DNA of 27,788 nucleotides, taken from positions 1 to 27,788 of IMG/VR virus record IMGVR_UViG_3300031705_000036. The stretch is one strand, 5' to 3'. Positions 17,499 through 25,872 of the stretch are shown in pieces (the first letter of the stretch is position 1; each line of letters starts with the position of its first letter). A model generated the notes under the pieces. It was not told the DNA's origin. It was given only the letters and a program-made list of their open reading frames with translations, and made no database searches. Position numbers and translations under genes: made by a program. Origin of the DNA: a virus.

Positions 17499-18731
17499 TT
17501 AATTGTTAAATTTTCTGTTTTTAATTTTAAGTTTTGAAGAGTCTACGCCAGAAAGCGCTTTTACTTTTAATCCATTAACAAAAACATCACCACTAGCAGT
17601 TTGCCTAGGTTCTGTTGTTATATTTTTAGACTTAGCAATTTGTTCTTTAATAGCATCGGTTTTACCTTGCTCATAAAAATGACTTGCCATAGTATCAGCA
17701 TTTCTAGCAGCATAAATAGCTTTGTGATAACCAGCGGGGTCTTTCATATTACCTTTTTCGTTAAGGAACGTCCCTACAAATTCAGATAAATCCTTTTGTT
17801 TATCAGCAACTGCAGATGGATCTTTAACGCCATACTTAAAATTTTTATCTCCTAATTTAAAATCAAAACCTTTGAAATCATTAGAAAAATAATTATTAGT
17901 ACTTTGCATAAAGTCGTCTCTGACTAATTCGTTAGCTTTTTCGTCTTCTTGGTATCGGTTAAAAAAGTCAGTAGCTTTTTGTTGATCTTGAGTAAGTCCG
18001 GGTCTCAACTTGATTTCCTCGTAATATTTACTTTTAGTATCTTCTAAAAAGTTTTTGGCTTTTGCAACTTCTTCTTTAAACGCAAGTTTCTTTTTGCGTA
18101 TATCTCTATCTTCATCTAATTCTGCATCATAATCAAAGTCTTCTAATAAAAGACTTACATCTTCTGAATCTAAATGAGGTTTTGTTTGTTTATAATATTC
18201 TTTAATTAATGTAGTATTATCTACTGTAGAATAATCCGCATTTAATCTAGCATAATCATTTACATCTCCACCAGTTTCTTTCATAAACTTTAAAAGTTTA
18301 TCTACTCCTTCTGGTAACTCAGGTGCGGCAGACTGAGAATCAATAGTTTTTATTTTTGCTTCTAAAGGTTCTTCTGTTTTAACTTCTTCAACTTTATCTA
18401 TTTGTTGTAATGGAGAATCTTCTACTTCTTGTTCTTCAATTTTTTCGGTAATAATTGGCTCTTCGGTGTTTCCTTTTCCCACTTCTTCGCCATTTCCGGA
18501 TGATTCATGTACATCCAATTTCGCTGTGCTTGACTCTTGAACGGCATCTTTTTGTTTTTTTAATTCTTCGTTAGGAATAATAACTTTTTGTACTGAAGGC
18601 ATTACAACACCTTGTTCGTTTCCTGGCTTTGTTAAATCTAATTTAGTTATGTTACCTTCTTGGTTAACTAACTTTTTTGGAGTTCGCTTTTTAATTTTAA
18701 ACTCTCCTTCTTGTTTTACTTCTGTTGACAT
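17499..18731 (-). CDS. Scaffold-like acidic protein (410 aa)
   Basis: Located between portal (26 nt) and capsid (13 nt), the usual place of a scaffold. The first ~130 residues are disordered, with blocks of Glu, Lys, Val and Pro (for example EEPIITEKIEEQEVEDSP). The centre (about 140-340) is highly charged and helical (RDIRKKKLAFKEEVAKAKNF), and the C-terminus (about 345-410) is basic. No Cys, no membrane segment. Composition and order fit a capsid assembly scaffold: acidic, helical, dispensable sequence with a basic capsid-binding tail. I see no protease gene or cleavage motif in the window. It shares a 19-bp leader with the post-capsid gene. Confidence 0.72.
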   Translation of the reverse strand: MSTEVKQEGEFKIKKRTPKKLVNQEGNITKLDLTKPGNEQGVVMPSVQKVIIPNEELKKQKDAVQESSTAKLDVHESSGNGEEVGKGNTEEPIITEKIEEQEVEDSPLQQIDKVEEVKTEEPLEAKIKTIDSQSAAPELPEGVDKLLKFMKETGGDVNDYARLNADYSTVDNTTLIKEYYKQTKPHLDSEDVSLLLEDFDYDAELDEDRDIRKKKLAFKEEVAKAKNFLEDTKSKYYEEIKLRPGLTQDQQKATDFFNRYQEDEKANELVRDDFMQSTNNYFSNDFKGFDFKLGDKNFKYGVKDPSAVADKQKDLSEFVGTFLNEKGNMKDPAGYHKAIYAARNADTMASHFYEQGKTDAIKEQIAKSKNITTEPRQTASGDVFVNGLKVKALSGVDSSKLKIKNRKFNN

Positions 18732-18747
18732 GATATAATAAAATTAA
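18729..18747 (-). repeat. 19-bp leader/start repeat, copy 2 (scaffold-like gene)
   Basis: Identical to 15939-15957 and in the same position relative to the start codon. The two genes it precedes encode unrelated proteins, so the identity is not explained by gene duplication. Confidence 0.7.
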
Positions 18748-18757
18748 TTAATAAAAA

Positions 18758-21169
18758 TTACGACGGCCCAAATTGTTCTAAACCAAATCCATCTAAATTA
18801 TCATTTCCTGATGATTCAAAATTTTTGGGTAATAAATCGTTTTGTCTTTGATCTATAAGTTCTGATTGTTGAGTGCCTTGTATTTTAACTCTTTGATCTT
18901 TTCGATCTTCTATTTCTTGTTCTTTTTGAGTAGTAGCTTTAGCTTGTATTTGAGCTAGTTGCATTTGATAACTAAACTCTTCAGCCATTAATTGCTTTTT
19001 AATTAACGCCTCTTGTTCCATTCTTTGTATTTCGTAATCTGATTTAGCTTTTTCTAATTGCATTTTAGTTTCAGCTAAGGCTTGGCCTTTTTGAACTTCA
19101 GCAAGTGCAGCGGCTTCAGAAGCTTTTGCGTTTGCTTCTCCCTGAGCAGCTATATTAGCTTTTTGTATTTCTTGATCTCTTTTTTGTTTTTGAGTTCTTT
19201 TTACTTTTAAAAGTTGATTAGCTAATTTAAGATTATTAACTTGTCTTATATCAATAGCGTCTTCTAAATCAATATTACCTTGCTGTAATGAAACTTGAAT
19301 ATTTTGTTCTAATTGTGCTTTTTCTTCTTCATCTGGTTCAAGTTCTAAAAATATTCCAAAATCATGCAAGCATATATTTTCTACTTCTTCTAATGTTGCT
19401 ACATTAAATGTATTTATACTACTTAATAAAGATTCACGTGTTAATGGGAATTGTAATGCATCATTTACTCTTAAGCTTATGTTTTCTGCAGTTTTAATAG
19501 TAATATACATTAAAGATTTTAATATATGTCTTGTGGCTGTATTTGAATTAGCAGCTGCCATTTTTTGCAATCCTACTAAAGCATTTTTATCTGGAGAGCT
19601 TCCATCCCTAGCTTCATTTAAGCCGGTTGTATCTCTTATCATTTGTAAATAATACTGATAAGTTTGTATTAAAGCTTGTATTTTTGCAAGACCACTAGAA
19701 GATTTTAATTCTTGTATTGGAACTTTGCCTCTATTTAATTCACCATCTTGTGTCAAAGATCTTCCAACAATGCTTCCCGTTTGGAAGTACATGTTTAATG
19801 CTTCCGCCGGGTTGTAATTCGTACCATTACCAAGATCAACCTCAGCTAGACCATCCATATCTAAATACACACCATCAGGAACTACACGAGATAATACTTG
19901 TTGTAATTTTAAATGAGTTAATTGAATCATGTCCGCAAAGCTAGTTATTCTATTAACTAAAGAATCTATTTTGCCTTTATACATTCTAGGTGCTGAAATT
20001 GCATAACTCATATTAACTTTAGTAGTATCAGAATAAGGCCTAGTCATGTTTTCTGCAAATTTCCATTCTAACACTTTACTCATTCCTAAAACCTTAGCTC
20101 CTGTATATAAAACTTCGATGCTACGAGATACTCTTTCAAAGTTATCGTTTTCTGGAGGATCAAATAAATCATCTTTTTCAATAGTTTTTTCAAGACCTTG
20201 ATCTGTTTTTTTAATTTTAAATACTTGATTTGTATAAGTTTTATATTCAAAAAACAATATTGATACTAAGTTATTATCATCTTGACCTCCATAATTTCTT
20301 ACATAATTAGTGTTAGCAGGACCTTTATATTTTTGTATTTCTTGTAAGTCTTGGTCTGTTAAATAAGAGAATTGTCTTTTTATTTCAGCTATGCTTAAAT
20401 TTTTAACTTCTCCTACGTAATATATATCTTCAAAATTAGGATCTTCTGTATAAGAATAAACTATTGCCGCAGGATCTACATAATCAACTGTAACACCTTC
20501 CGATAGATTAAAACTTGTTTTTGAAGCCCCAATTCCTAATACTGCTAAATCATATGCAATACGTCTTTGATCTTCTTTATATTTATTAGCAGCAAAAACA
20601 TTTTCTATTAATTCTTCTTCAGCAATTTCAACAGCTTGTTTGTAATTTAGCTGCATTACTAATTCTAATTCTTCTTTGCTTTTTGGAAGATTTTCTGGAT
20701 TAGAAGTATTATAAAGATCTGCTCCTGTTGTTTGTTTAATATTTTCAACAAAAGACTGTGAATACATATCTTCCATTATGCTAGCAGCATATCTGGTTCT
20801 TTCTTTTAATGCAAATGGATCAGTAGCAAAAGATTTTATTTTATAACCTTTTTCTGTCATGCCGTTCACTACAATATCAACAAACTTAGGAATAACTGGT
20901 ACTATTTTCCAATCTAAATTTAAATAAGATAAATCACCGTTTATAGACAATTCATTTTTATATTTTGAAACAGGTTGCTCTCCTCTAGCATATAATCTTA
21001 GACTATGATAGTTTTGATAATTTTGCAAATATCTATCGCCACCTATATCTTGTTTAAACCATTCGTTTTCAATGGCTTGAGCCACTTGTAATCCATAGTC
21101 ATAACTATTCTTTACTGAATCTGGTACTACCTGATCTGGGAATGAACTGTTATAATTTGTGTAAACCAT
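18758..21169 (-). CDS. Portal protein with long C-terminal coiled coil (803 aa)
   Basis: Follows terminase by 4 nt. Length about 800 aa is usual for crAss-like portals. Features: N-terminal segment with ARGEQPVSKYK and WKIVPVIPKFVDIVVNGM (about 60-105) typical of these portals; central clip/wing region with MYKGKIDSLVNRITSFADMI and LQQVLSRVVPDGVYLDM; an Asp/Asn-rich region with TTGLNEARDGSSPDKNALVG; then about 110 residues of uninterrupted Ala/Gln/Glu/Lys helix (about 655-764), resembling an internal barrel/coiled coil; and a flexible acidic tail. It forms the dodecameric DNA gateway at one capsid vertex and docks TerL during packaging and the ring proteins afterwards (established for the family). 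Confidence 0.88.
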   Translation of the reverse strand: MVYTNYNSSFPDQVVPDSVKNSYDYGLQVAQAIENEWFKQDIGGDRYLQNYQNYHSLRLYARGEQPVSKYKNELSINGDLSYLNLDWKIVPVIPKFVDIVVNGMTEKGYKIKSFATDPFALKERTRYAASIMEDMYSQSFVENIKQTTGADLYNTSNPENLPKSKEELELVMQLNYKQAVEIAEEELIENVFAANKYKEDQRRIAYDLAVLGIGASKTSFNLSEGVTVDYVDPAAIVYSYTEDPNFEDIYYVGEVKNLSIAEIKRQFSYLTDQDLQEIQKYKGPANTNYVRNYGGQDDNNLVSILFFEYKTYTNQVFKIKKTDQGLEKTIEKDDLFDPPENDNFERVSRSIEVLYTGAKVLGMSKVLEWKFAENMTRPYSDTTKVNMSYAISAPRMYKGKIDSLVNRITSFADMIQLTHLKLQQVLSRVVPDGVYLDMDGLAEVDLGNGTNYNPAEALNMYFQTGSIVGRSLTQDGELNRGKVPIQELKSSSGLAKIQALIQTYQYYLQMIRDTTGLNEARDGSSPDKNALVGLQKMAAANSNTATRHILKSLMYITIKTAENISLRVNDALQFPLTRESLLSSINTFNVATLEEVENICLHDFGIFLELEPDEEEKAQLEQNIQVSLQQGNIDLEDAIDIRQVNNLKLANQLLKVKRTQKQKRDQEIQKANIAAQGEANAKASEAAALAEVQKGQALAETKMQLEKAKSDYEIQRMEQEALIKKQLMAEEFSYQMQLAQIQAKATTQKEQEIEDRKDQRVKIQGTQQSELIDQRQNDLLPKNFESSGNDNLDGFGLEQFGPS

Positions 21170-21173
21170 TTAT

Positions 21174-23393
21174 TTAAATTATTTTAGATGTAATACCATC
21201 ATTATTATATTTTTTTATTCCTATATCCATAGGCTTAAAAACTCTTTTAGCAGAAGGTGCGTATTTGTTTTTATTACAAGCCATTATAGCTAATCCTGAA
21301 CTAATAGAAGCATCATATTTTGTTCTATTATTTAAATTAAACTTAGACCAGTCATTAAGCGTTCTTAAAAAATACATATCACCATAGGCATCATTATTAA
21401 ATCCTACGTAAGCGTCTATATAGCTTTCTATAGCGGCAGCATGCGCCTGTTTCATATCTTCACTTGAATTTGGCACGCCTCCAATTTCTTTTTCCGTAAT
21501 AGATAATTTATTATAATTTTTATCAGGTCTATTTATTGAGTATCCTCTATAACCTCTTCTTTTTAAATAATATAATAATCTTGGTTTATTATTTTCCGCA
21601 AGTATAGGCATTCCATAAAACACTAAAGCCATTAATACATCTTCAAAAAATGTTTCTGCATTATCAGGTCTTGCAACATATTCTAAAAAAAACATATTAG
21701 GCGGAATATCTTCCATAGAAAACTTTGTTAATCCGTGCAAAGATCCTTTAGATCCTCTGCCATCTACTGTGCCTGATATATCATAACTGTCACATCCAAA
21801 TGCTCCGCAATGTTCATTGCCTGGATGCTTAGCCCCATTTTTTAAAATAATTTTGTTTTGCATGTTATTATCCGGTACCCAGGAAATAAAAAATCTTCCT
21901 TTATTGTTTGGAACAAACATTACTTTAGTATCTCGTACTCCGCCAAACCATTGAAAATTACCTTGTGTTATTAAACTTGACTTAGTAATTTCTTCATTAT
22001 AATCTATTTGTTCGTAAATCTTAGTTAGATTAAATAAAGATTGTTTGGTTTCATCCCTAAATGCATGTTGCATAGTTCTGGGAAATTGTCTATAAAATTC
22101 ATTTAAAGCATCTTGATCTGTTTTTAAACCATCTACTTCATTTTGCCAATAATCTATTACACCTATATCTACTTCACTTTTATCTATACTAGTTACTGGT
22201 GTTTTTGGTGTATCGAATATAGGTACTCCATATTTATCAATGAATCCTTCGTAATTCCATTCCATAGGTATGAACAAAGAATATAATCCTGAGCTAGTCT
22301 GACCGTTGCGGTTTCTTTTAGTAACACTTGAATTTTCATATAATCTTTTAAAATTTTCTCCCCCTTTATCTAATGCGTTTGATGTTGATCCCATCATACA
22401 CTTACCAACTATTCTGCTACCTAGTCTTAATGTAGTTTTAGTTACTCTCCAGTTATTTAATATATTATCAGGTCTTTCCCATTTACCAGATTCATCATGT
22501 ACTAATAGCTTGAGTTTTTCACCGTCATAACTGTTATCTCCTGTATTCTTCCAGTCAATAGTAGTATCTAATCCTTCAATATCTTTTAACTGCTCGTTTA
22601 ATTCTATTTTTCTTCTAGTTAATTTCGAGGCAGGGACCCTGTACGCAAGCTCCGTCTTCGGCCTGTCCATCCCGTCTTGTACCGGCTTGAAGAAGAACGG
22701 ATAGTTCGTGGATATTGGTACAACTTTGTCGGTAAACATTTTTTTTGCATCAGCACCCGTTTTCGATAAAATTCCAAATCTAGCATCGCTTGATATTGTT
22801 GCCTGGCTAACAGTCTCTGATGATGCCATGAAGCTAAACCCAGACCGTCTATTCTTGAGGTAGCATATACCGTAACACCTACTGTCGGCCTTACAGGCTT
22901 CCCAAAATATGTAGAATAGTCTGTTAGATTCCCTGAACTCTGCGGCCCCAACATCAATCTTGGTCCACTGCAAGTACATGTAATGAGAACCAGTAATGTA
23001 AGTAGGGGTGCCATTATTGTAGAACGAAAACCCTTCTTCTCTAGCTTTAAATTCATTCTCTATATAGTTATACCATTGTTCTTTAAAATTGTCAGGATAA
23101 TTATTCCAATCAAAAACACTTTTAATTTTGCTTAATGCTTTAGGATATTCAAACTTTTCCCAATGCTGCTCAGCTTTTACATTACTTTTTTTATAAGCTT
23201 TGTTAATTATTGGTAAACCAATCCGAAAGCCTTGTATATCATATATTGCACCTACAGTGCCATTTTTACTTATAACTACTAAATCATATTCTTTATTATA
23301 ACCGTACTTAAAACTTTTTAATCTATTTAATCTTTTTAAAGTATTAGGTCTTATGTGATCATCTACTATTGAATATAACGTTTGTTGATACAT
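21174..23393 (-). CDS. terL: Terminase large subunit, ATPase plus nuclease (739 aa)
   Basis: Packages DNA into the prohead using ATP and cuts it when full. ATPase motifs: Walker A-like KNRRSGFS (180-187), Walker B LLVHDE (296-301), coupling motif GSTSN (335-339). RNase H-like nuclease: D535 in FGCDSYD, E600 in ILAENN and D694 in YDASISSG are plausible metal ligands. The first ~120 residues contain a conserved N-terminal region (YNYIENEFKAREEGFSFYNN, about 108-127). The start codon overlaps the stop of the 88-aa gene (TAATG), implying translational coupling. Oddity: codons for about residues 138-258, around Walker A, are much richer in G+C than the rest. The tail after the nuclease is short and basic. 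Confidence 0.93.
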   Translation of the reverse strand: MYQQTLYSIVDDHIRPNTLKRLNRLKSFKYGYNKEYDLVVISKNGTVGAIYDIQGFRIGLPIINKAYKKSNVKAEQHWEKFEYPKALSKIKSVFDWNNYPDNFKEQWYNYIENEFKAREEGFSFYNNGTPTYITGSHYMYLQWTKIDVGAAEFRESNRLFYIFWEACKADSRCYGICYLKNRRSGFSFMASSETVSQATISSDARFGILSKTGADAKKMFTDKVVPISTNYPFFFKPVQDGMDRPKTELAYRVPASKLTRRKIELNEQLKDIEGLDTTIDWKNTGDNSYDGEKLKLLVHDESGKWERPDNILNNWRVTKTTLRLGSRIVGKCMMGSTSNALDKGGENFKRLYENSSVTKRNRNGQTSSGLYSLFIPMEWNYEGFIDKYGVPIFDTPKTPVTSIDKSEVDIGVIDYWQNEVDGLKTDQDALNEFYRQFPRTMQHAFRDETKQSLFNLTKIYEQIDYNEEITKSSLITQGNFQWFGGVRDTKVMFVPNNKGRFFISWVPDNNMQNKIILKNGAKHPGNEHCGAFGCDSYDISGTVDGRGSKGSLHGLTKFSMEDIPPNMFFLEYVARPDNAETFFEDVLMALVFYGMPILAENNKPRLLYYLKRRGYRGYSINRPDKNYNKLSITEKEIGGVPNSSEDMKQAHAAAIESYIDAYVGFNNDAYGDMYFLRTLNDWSKFNLNNRTKYDASISSGLAIMACNKNKYAPSAKRVFKPMDIGIKKYNNDGITSKII
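22621..22980 (-). other. High-GC tract inside terminase gene (recombination/co-conversion candidate)
   Basis: By direct count this 360-nt tract has about 46% G+C, with its first 60 bases at 58%, while the 60 bases at 22561-22620 have about 28% and those at 23041-23100 about 25%. The low-coordinate border at about 22621 is abrupt. Codons switch from the AT-ending set used elsewhere to TTC, TAC, AAG, GAC, GCC and AGG. The reading frame and protein motifs are intact. Confidence 0.75.
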
Positions 23394-23659
23394 TATTTAG
23401 ATCTGCTTTCAGCAAAACCGCCAAATTTATTAGCTTGCTTTGTATTATCTTCTAACATTTTTTCTTCTTGCTCTATTCGAGTTAATATTTCAAACGCATC
23501 AAATATTGCTAGTTTTTTAGTTGCAGCAGCATTTTTAAGTCTATCTGCAGATATATCATCACCTGAATCTACAATTGCTTCTTTAGCTACTTTAATTAAT
23601 TCCTCAACTGCTAACTGCCCAGCCTGGATTATATTCAACTTCGTCTCCTTTGTATTCAT
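23393..23659 (-). CDS. Small helical protein next to terminase, possible small terminase subunit (88 aa)
   Basis: All-helical, charged protein with AGQLAVEELIKVAKEA, then DISADRLKNAAATKKLAIFD and an Asp/Glu-rich helix (AFEILTRIEQEEK). It overlaps the GroES-like gene at its 5' end and TerL by one base (TAATG). I chose ATG 23659 over the in-frame ATG 23677 because it has the AT-rich leader (TTATTAAAT) typical here and shortens the overlap. Position directly upstream of TerL and the helical make-up would suit a small terminase subunit, but I see no helix-turn-helix pattern that proves it. Confidence 0.7.
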   Translation of the reverse strand: MNTKETKLNIIQAGQLAVEELIKVAKEAIVDSGDDISADRLKNAAATKKLAIFDAFEILTRIEQEEKMLEDNTKQANKFGGFAESRSK

Positions 23660-24209
23660 ATTTAATAACAATATCATTTGATTTCATACAGTATAAACGC
23701 TCGTTATCTATTATAAACTCCCATTCGCCATTTGGTGTAAACCCTACTAGGTCACCAGAGCTAATATCAAGCGCATTTAAAGAGCTATTGTCATATTTTA
23801 ATATACCAATAAGGCTCTGTTCTTTATCTTGCTTTAAATAGTCATTATTTAAAATAGGTTTAACAAAGCATCTGTCTCCAAAAGCTTTCCATTTACTATT
23901 TTTTTTATGCAAATAAATTTGATCTATTTGACAAAAATACAAATTATCTTTAAAATATTTGCTACTATTTTTTTCTTTACCTCTTATATCATAATATCTT
24001 CTAAAAACATTGTGATGTATTATTATTTCATCACCTATTTTTATTAAAGTTTTATATGCTAATGGTACAGAAATTACTTTAGCTTTTTTATTTATAAATT
24101 TAAAAGATTCTATACTAGAATTTAATATTAAATTTTTATCGTTTATTTTTAAAGTGTTGTTATATCTTTCTCCTATTGGTTCAACAATAAAATCGTATAC
24201 ACTATTCAT
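23604..24209 (-). CDS. Tandem GroES-like co-chaperonin-fold protein (201 aa)
   Basis: Two GroES-like beta domains can be seen. Domain 1 (about 1-100) has YDFIVEPIG, AKVISVPLAYK and IKIGDEIIIHHNVFR, matching the opening strand and the 'GD-V-hydrophobic' turn of GroES. Domain 2 (about 110-186) has FGDRCFVKPI, then ISSGDLVGFTPNGEW and the closing IDNERLYCMKSNDIVI, which is the GroES ending with its acidic-Asp-Ile signature. T4 gp31 and marine phage co-chaperonins are precedents for phage GroES proteins that help host GroEL fold capsid protein. The proposed role here is capsid folding. No GroEL gene is in the window. It overlaps the 76-aa gene by 8 nt. Confidence 0.72.
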   Translation of the reverse strand: MNSVYDFIVEPIGERYNNTLKINDKNLILNSSIESFKFINKKAKVISVPLAYKTLIKIGDEIIIHHNVFRRYYDIRGKEKNSSKYFKDNLYFCQIDQIYLHKKNSKWKAFGDRCFVKPILNNDYLKQDKEQSLIGILKYDNSSLNALDISSGDLVGFTPNGEWEFIIDNERLYCMKSNDIVIKYEYKGDEVEYNPGWAVSS

Positions 24210-24432
24210 ATTCTAAATTATATTCAACAGATACCGCCATGTTAGTATTAAACTTCTTCCACGGCAATACCTCGTTGTTTTTTTTAATAAAAATATTATA
24301 AGAACCATCAGTATCTTCAAATATGATATAAGCTATTTTATGTCCCCCATAGACTTCTTGTCCAACGGAGTAGTGCATGGCATCATTTTTATAATCAGAA
24401 CCAATGCTGATCTTCCTTATAATACTAGACAT
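24202..24432 (-). CDS. Small conserved phage protein, unknown function (76 aa)
   Basis: Mixed beta protein with YSVGQEVYGGHKIAYIIFED and YNIFIKKNNEVLPWKKFN. I have the impression of a family common in marine Bacteroidota phages in which the VGQ-V-GG-KI region starts a small beta barrel. No catalytic residues can be proposed. It lies 1 nt after the 90-aa gene and overlaps the GroES-like gene, so it belongs to the same transcript. Confidence 0.7.
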   Translation of the reverse strand: MSSIIRKISIGSDYKNDAMHYSVGQEVYGGHKIAYIIFEDTDGSYNIFIKKNNEVLPWKKFNTNMAVSVEYNLEYE

Positions 24433-24433
24433 T

Positions 24434-24706
24434 TTATTGCTTTACTTCTTCAGAACTTTCTATTTCAGAATATTCACCTGTTTCTAAATCAATGCTAATT
24501 GCACCGTACTCTTTTTCTAATTCTTTTTTATACTCTTCCATTTCTTGGCTTATACCAGCGTATTCATGTAGTAATACGTGTTTTTGATTTTCAACAAACC
24601 CAACATCTCTTAAAAGATTATTCATTTTTGTTTGTTGTTCTTTAACTTTAGAAAGTTGCTCTTCTGTTACTTTGTTTTTCTTTACTTCTGTTTTTACTTT
24701 TGTCAT
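24434..24706 (-). CDS. Small coiled-coil phage protein, unknown function (90 aa)
   Basis: Lys/Glu/Gln-rich helices (about 1-35 and 45-68) with heptad-like hydrophobics, then a conserved-looking short beta element, KEYGAISIDLETGEYSEI (about 65-82), and an acidic tail. No known function. Its leader (24707-24736) consists almost entirely of four TTTAA repeats and lacks a Shine-Dalgarno sequence. Confidence 0.75.
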   Translation of the reverse strand: MTKVKTEVKKNKVTEEQLSKVKEQQTKMNNLLRDVGFVENQKHVLLHEYAGISQEMEEYKKELEKEYGAISIDLETGEYSEIESSEEVKQ

Positions 24707-24710
24707 TTGA

Positions 24711-24730
24711 TTTAATTTAATTTAATTTAA
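24711..24730. repeat. (TTTAA)x4 pentanucleotide repeat in a gene leader
   Basis: Four exact tandem copies of tttaa form most of the 30-nt gap between the 249-aa and 90-aa genes. Read on the coding strand this is a run of TTAAA units ending 5 nt from the ATG. It may act as an unstructured A/U-rich initiation leader. Copy number could vary between isolates. Confidence 0.85.
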
Positions 24731-24736
24731 CTTATT

Positions 24737-25486
24737 TTAATATAATGCTATAATAGTTGTTGCTGTAGTTGCAGCATCAGTTGTGTATACTTTTCTAAAT
24801 AATCCGTCTAATGTTGTTCCTTGCAATATACCATTTAAGGTAATGGTTTGATTAGGTGGTGCTGAAGCTAATTCTACTTTAACAGCACTTCCTCCAGCTG
24901 CTCCATTAATATATAATCCAAAAGCATCACCACCTGACTGTATATCAGCTTCATAGATACCGTTTGTTGCTGCGCCTGTACCTCCGCTAAAAGGTCTTTG
25001 TAAATCTGTTGCAGCTATAGTAACTGTTAAGGCTCCCGTTATAGCATTACCATCATTACTAGCCGTAAAGGCAGCTGTAATAGATGCTGCATCAAAAATT
25101 ATTGTTTGTGCCGCGACTCCCATATTAGGACCTGCACCTGGATTTACTGGAGCGGTAACTACAGCCGCTTGGGCTGAACCAGCTGCCCGTGTTGATGCAA
25201 CAACACAATTAATTATTGTTCCTGCATTATCTGTAGTTAATCTGTAAGATACGCCTTTATCTTTATTTTGATAACCTGCAGTAGGCCTTTCTTGAGCAGA
25301 ACCTAAAAAAGTACCGCCTGAAGCAAATGCTATTACAGTTGTACTAACAGGAATATTTCCAGAAAGAGTTGATGCAAATTGACCCACTGGTATTCCAGCG
25401 GCGGTTGCTCCTGGTGATCTCAGGGTTGCTGATGTTAATAACGCAACGGCGTTAGTGTACATAGTACTTTGATTTTGTGGATACAT
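24737..25486 (-). CDS. Ala/Gly/Thr-rich probable virion protein (249 aa)
   Basis: Low-complexity, beta-prone sequence dominated by Ala, Gly, Thr and Ser, with a single Cys and few charges. Segments such as STTVIAFASGGTFLG, AAFTASNDGNAITGALTVTI and NQTITLNGILQGTTLDGLFR suggest beta-sandwich or trimeric fibre-like repeats. No signal peptide. The composition is that of head fibres or decoration proteins, but I do not recognise the family. Starts 4 nt after the holin gene. Confidence 0.7.
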   Translation of the reverse strand: MYPQNQSTMYTNAVALLTSATLRSPGATAAGIPVGQFASTLSGNIPVSTTVIAFASGGTFLGSAQERPTAGYQNKDKGVSYRLTTDNAGTIINCVVASTRAAGSAQAAVVTAPVNPGAGPNMGVAAQTIIFDAASITAAFTASNDGNAITGALTVTIAATDLQRPFSGGTGAATNGIYEADIQSGGDAFGLYINGAAGGSAVKVELASAPPNQTITLNGILQGTTLDGLFRKVYTTDAATTATTIIALY

Positions 25487-25490
25487 GTTT

Positions 25491-25871
25491 TTATTTTGTT
25501 TTATCTTTTATTTTTTCAAAAGTACGTAAACCCCCAAGGCCTAACATACCCAATAGTACAGTCATTAAATGCTCCATTTGTAATGCCGGAGGAGCGTCCG
25601 CTGTTTTTGTAATCCAAATAAATAAATCTCTTATTACAAAGTTGTAAGCTAATGCAACTCCGCATATCCAACCTATAAAAGGCCTCCAGCCTGCAACAAA
25701 TAATGTTCTATGTCCGGCTTCAATTTCATTTATTTTAGTTTGTAATTCAATAATTTCATTAGGGTCTAATTCTTTGCCCTTAATAGCTTCTCGAATTTCC
25801 CACGCTAAATTACCAGCTGCGGATTTTTTATTATCTCCGCCTTTTAAAAGACCTACTAGTAATTTCCACAT
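25491..25871 (-). CDS. Holin, GTA-type 3-TM family (126 aa)
   Basis: Matches the pattern of the 'holin of 3TMs, for gene-transfer release' family (PF11351): amphipathic charged N-terminus (about 20-52), then AGWRPFIGWICGVALAY (60-76) leading into the main membrane segments (about 66-88), and the signature VLLGMLGLGGLRTFEKIK (105-122) at the end. It would form pores in the inner membrane to time lysis. It lies in a run with a mini metallopeptidase and an EF-hand protein, so this may be the lysis cassette. No classical lysozyme or amidase is visible next to it. Confidence 0.88.
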   Translation of the reverse strand: MWKLLVGLLKGGDNKKSAAGNLAWEIREAIKGKELDPNEIIELQTKINEIEAGHRTLFVAGWRPFIGWICGVALAYNFVIRDLFIWITKTADAPPALQMEHLMTVLLGMLGLGGLRTFEKIKDKTK

Positions 25872-25872
25872 T

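Noticed and set aside
22619-23056. 145-aa minus-strand frame inside terminase
   Set aside because: It exists only because the high-GC tract has few stop codons in the other frame; the TerL frame there carries the ATPase motifs.
23660-23677. Upstream in-frame ATG for the 88-aa protein next to TerL
   Set aside because: It adds only a hydrophobic hexapeptide and more overlap with the GroES-like gene; the second ATG has the better leader.
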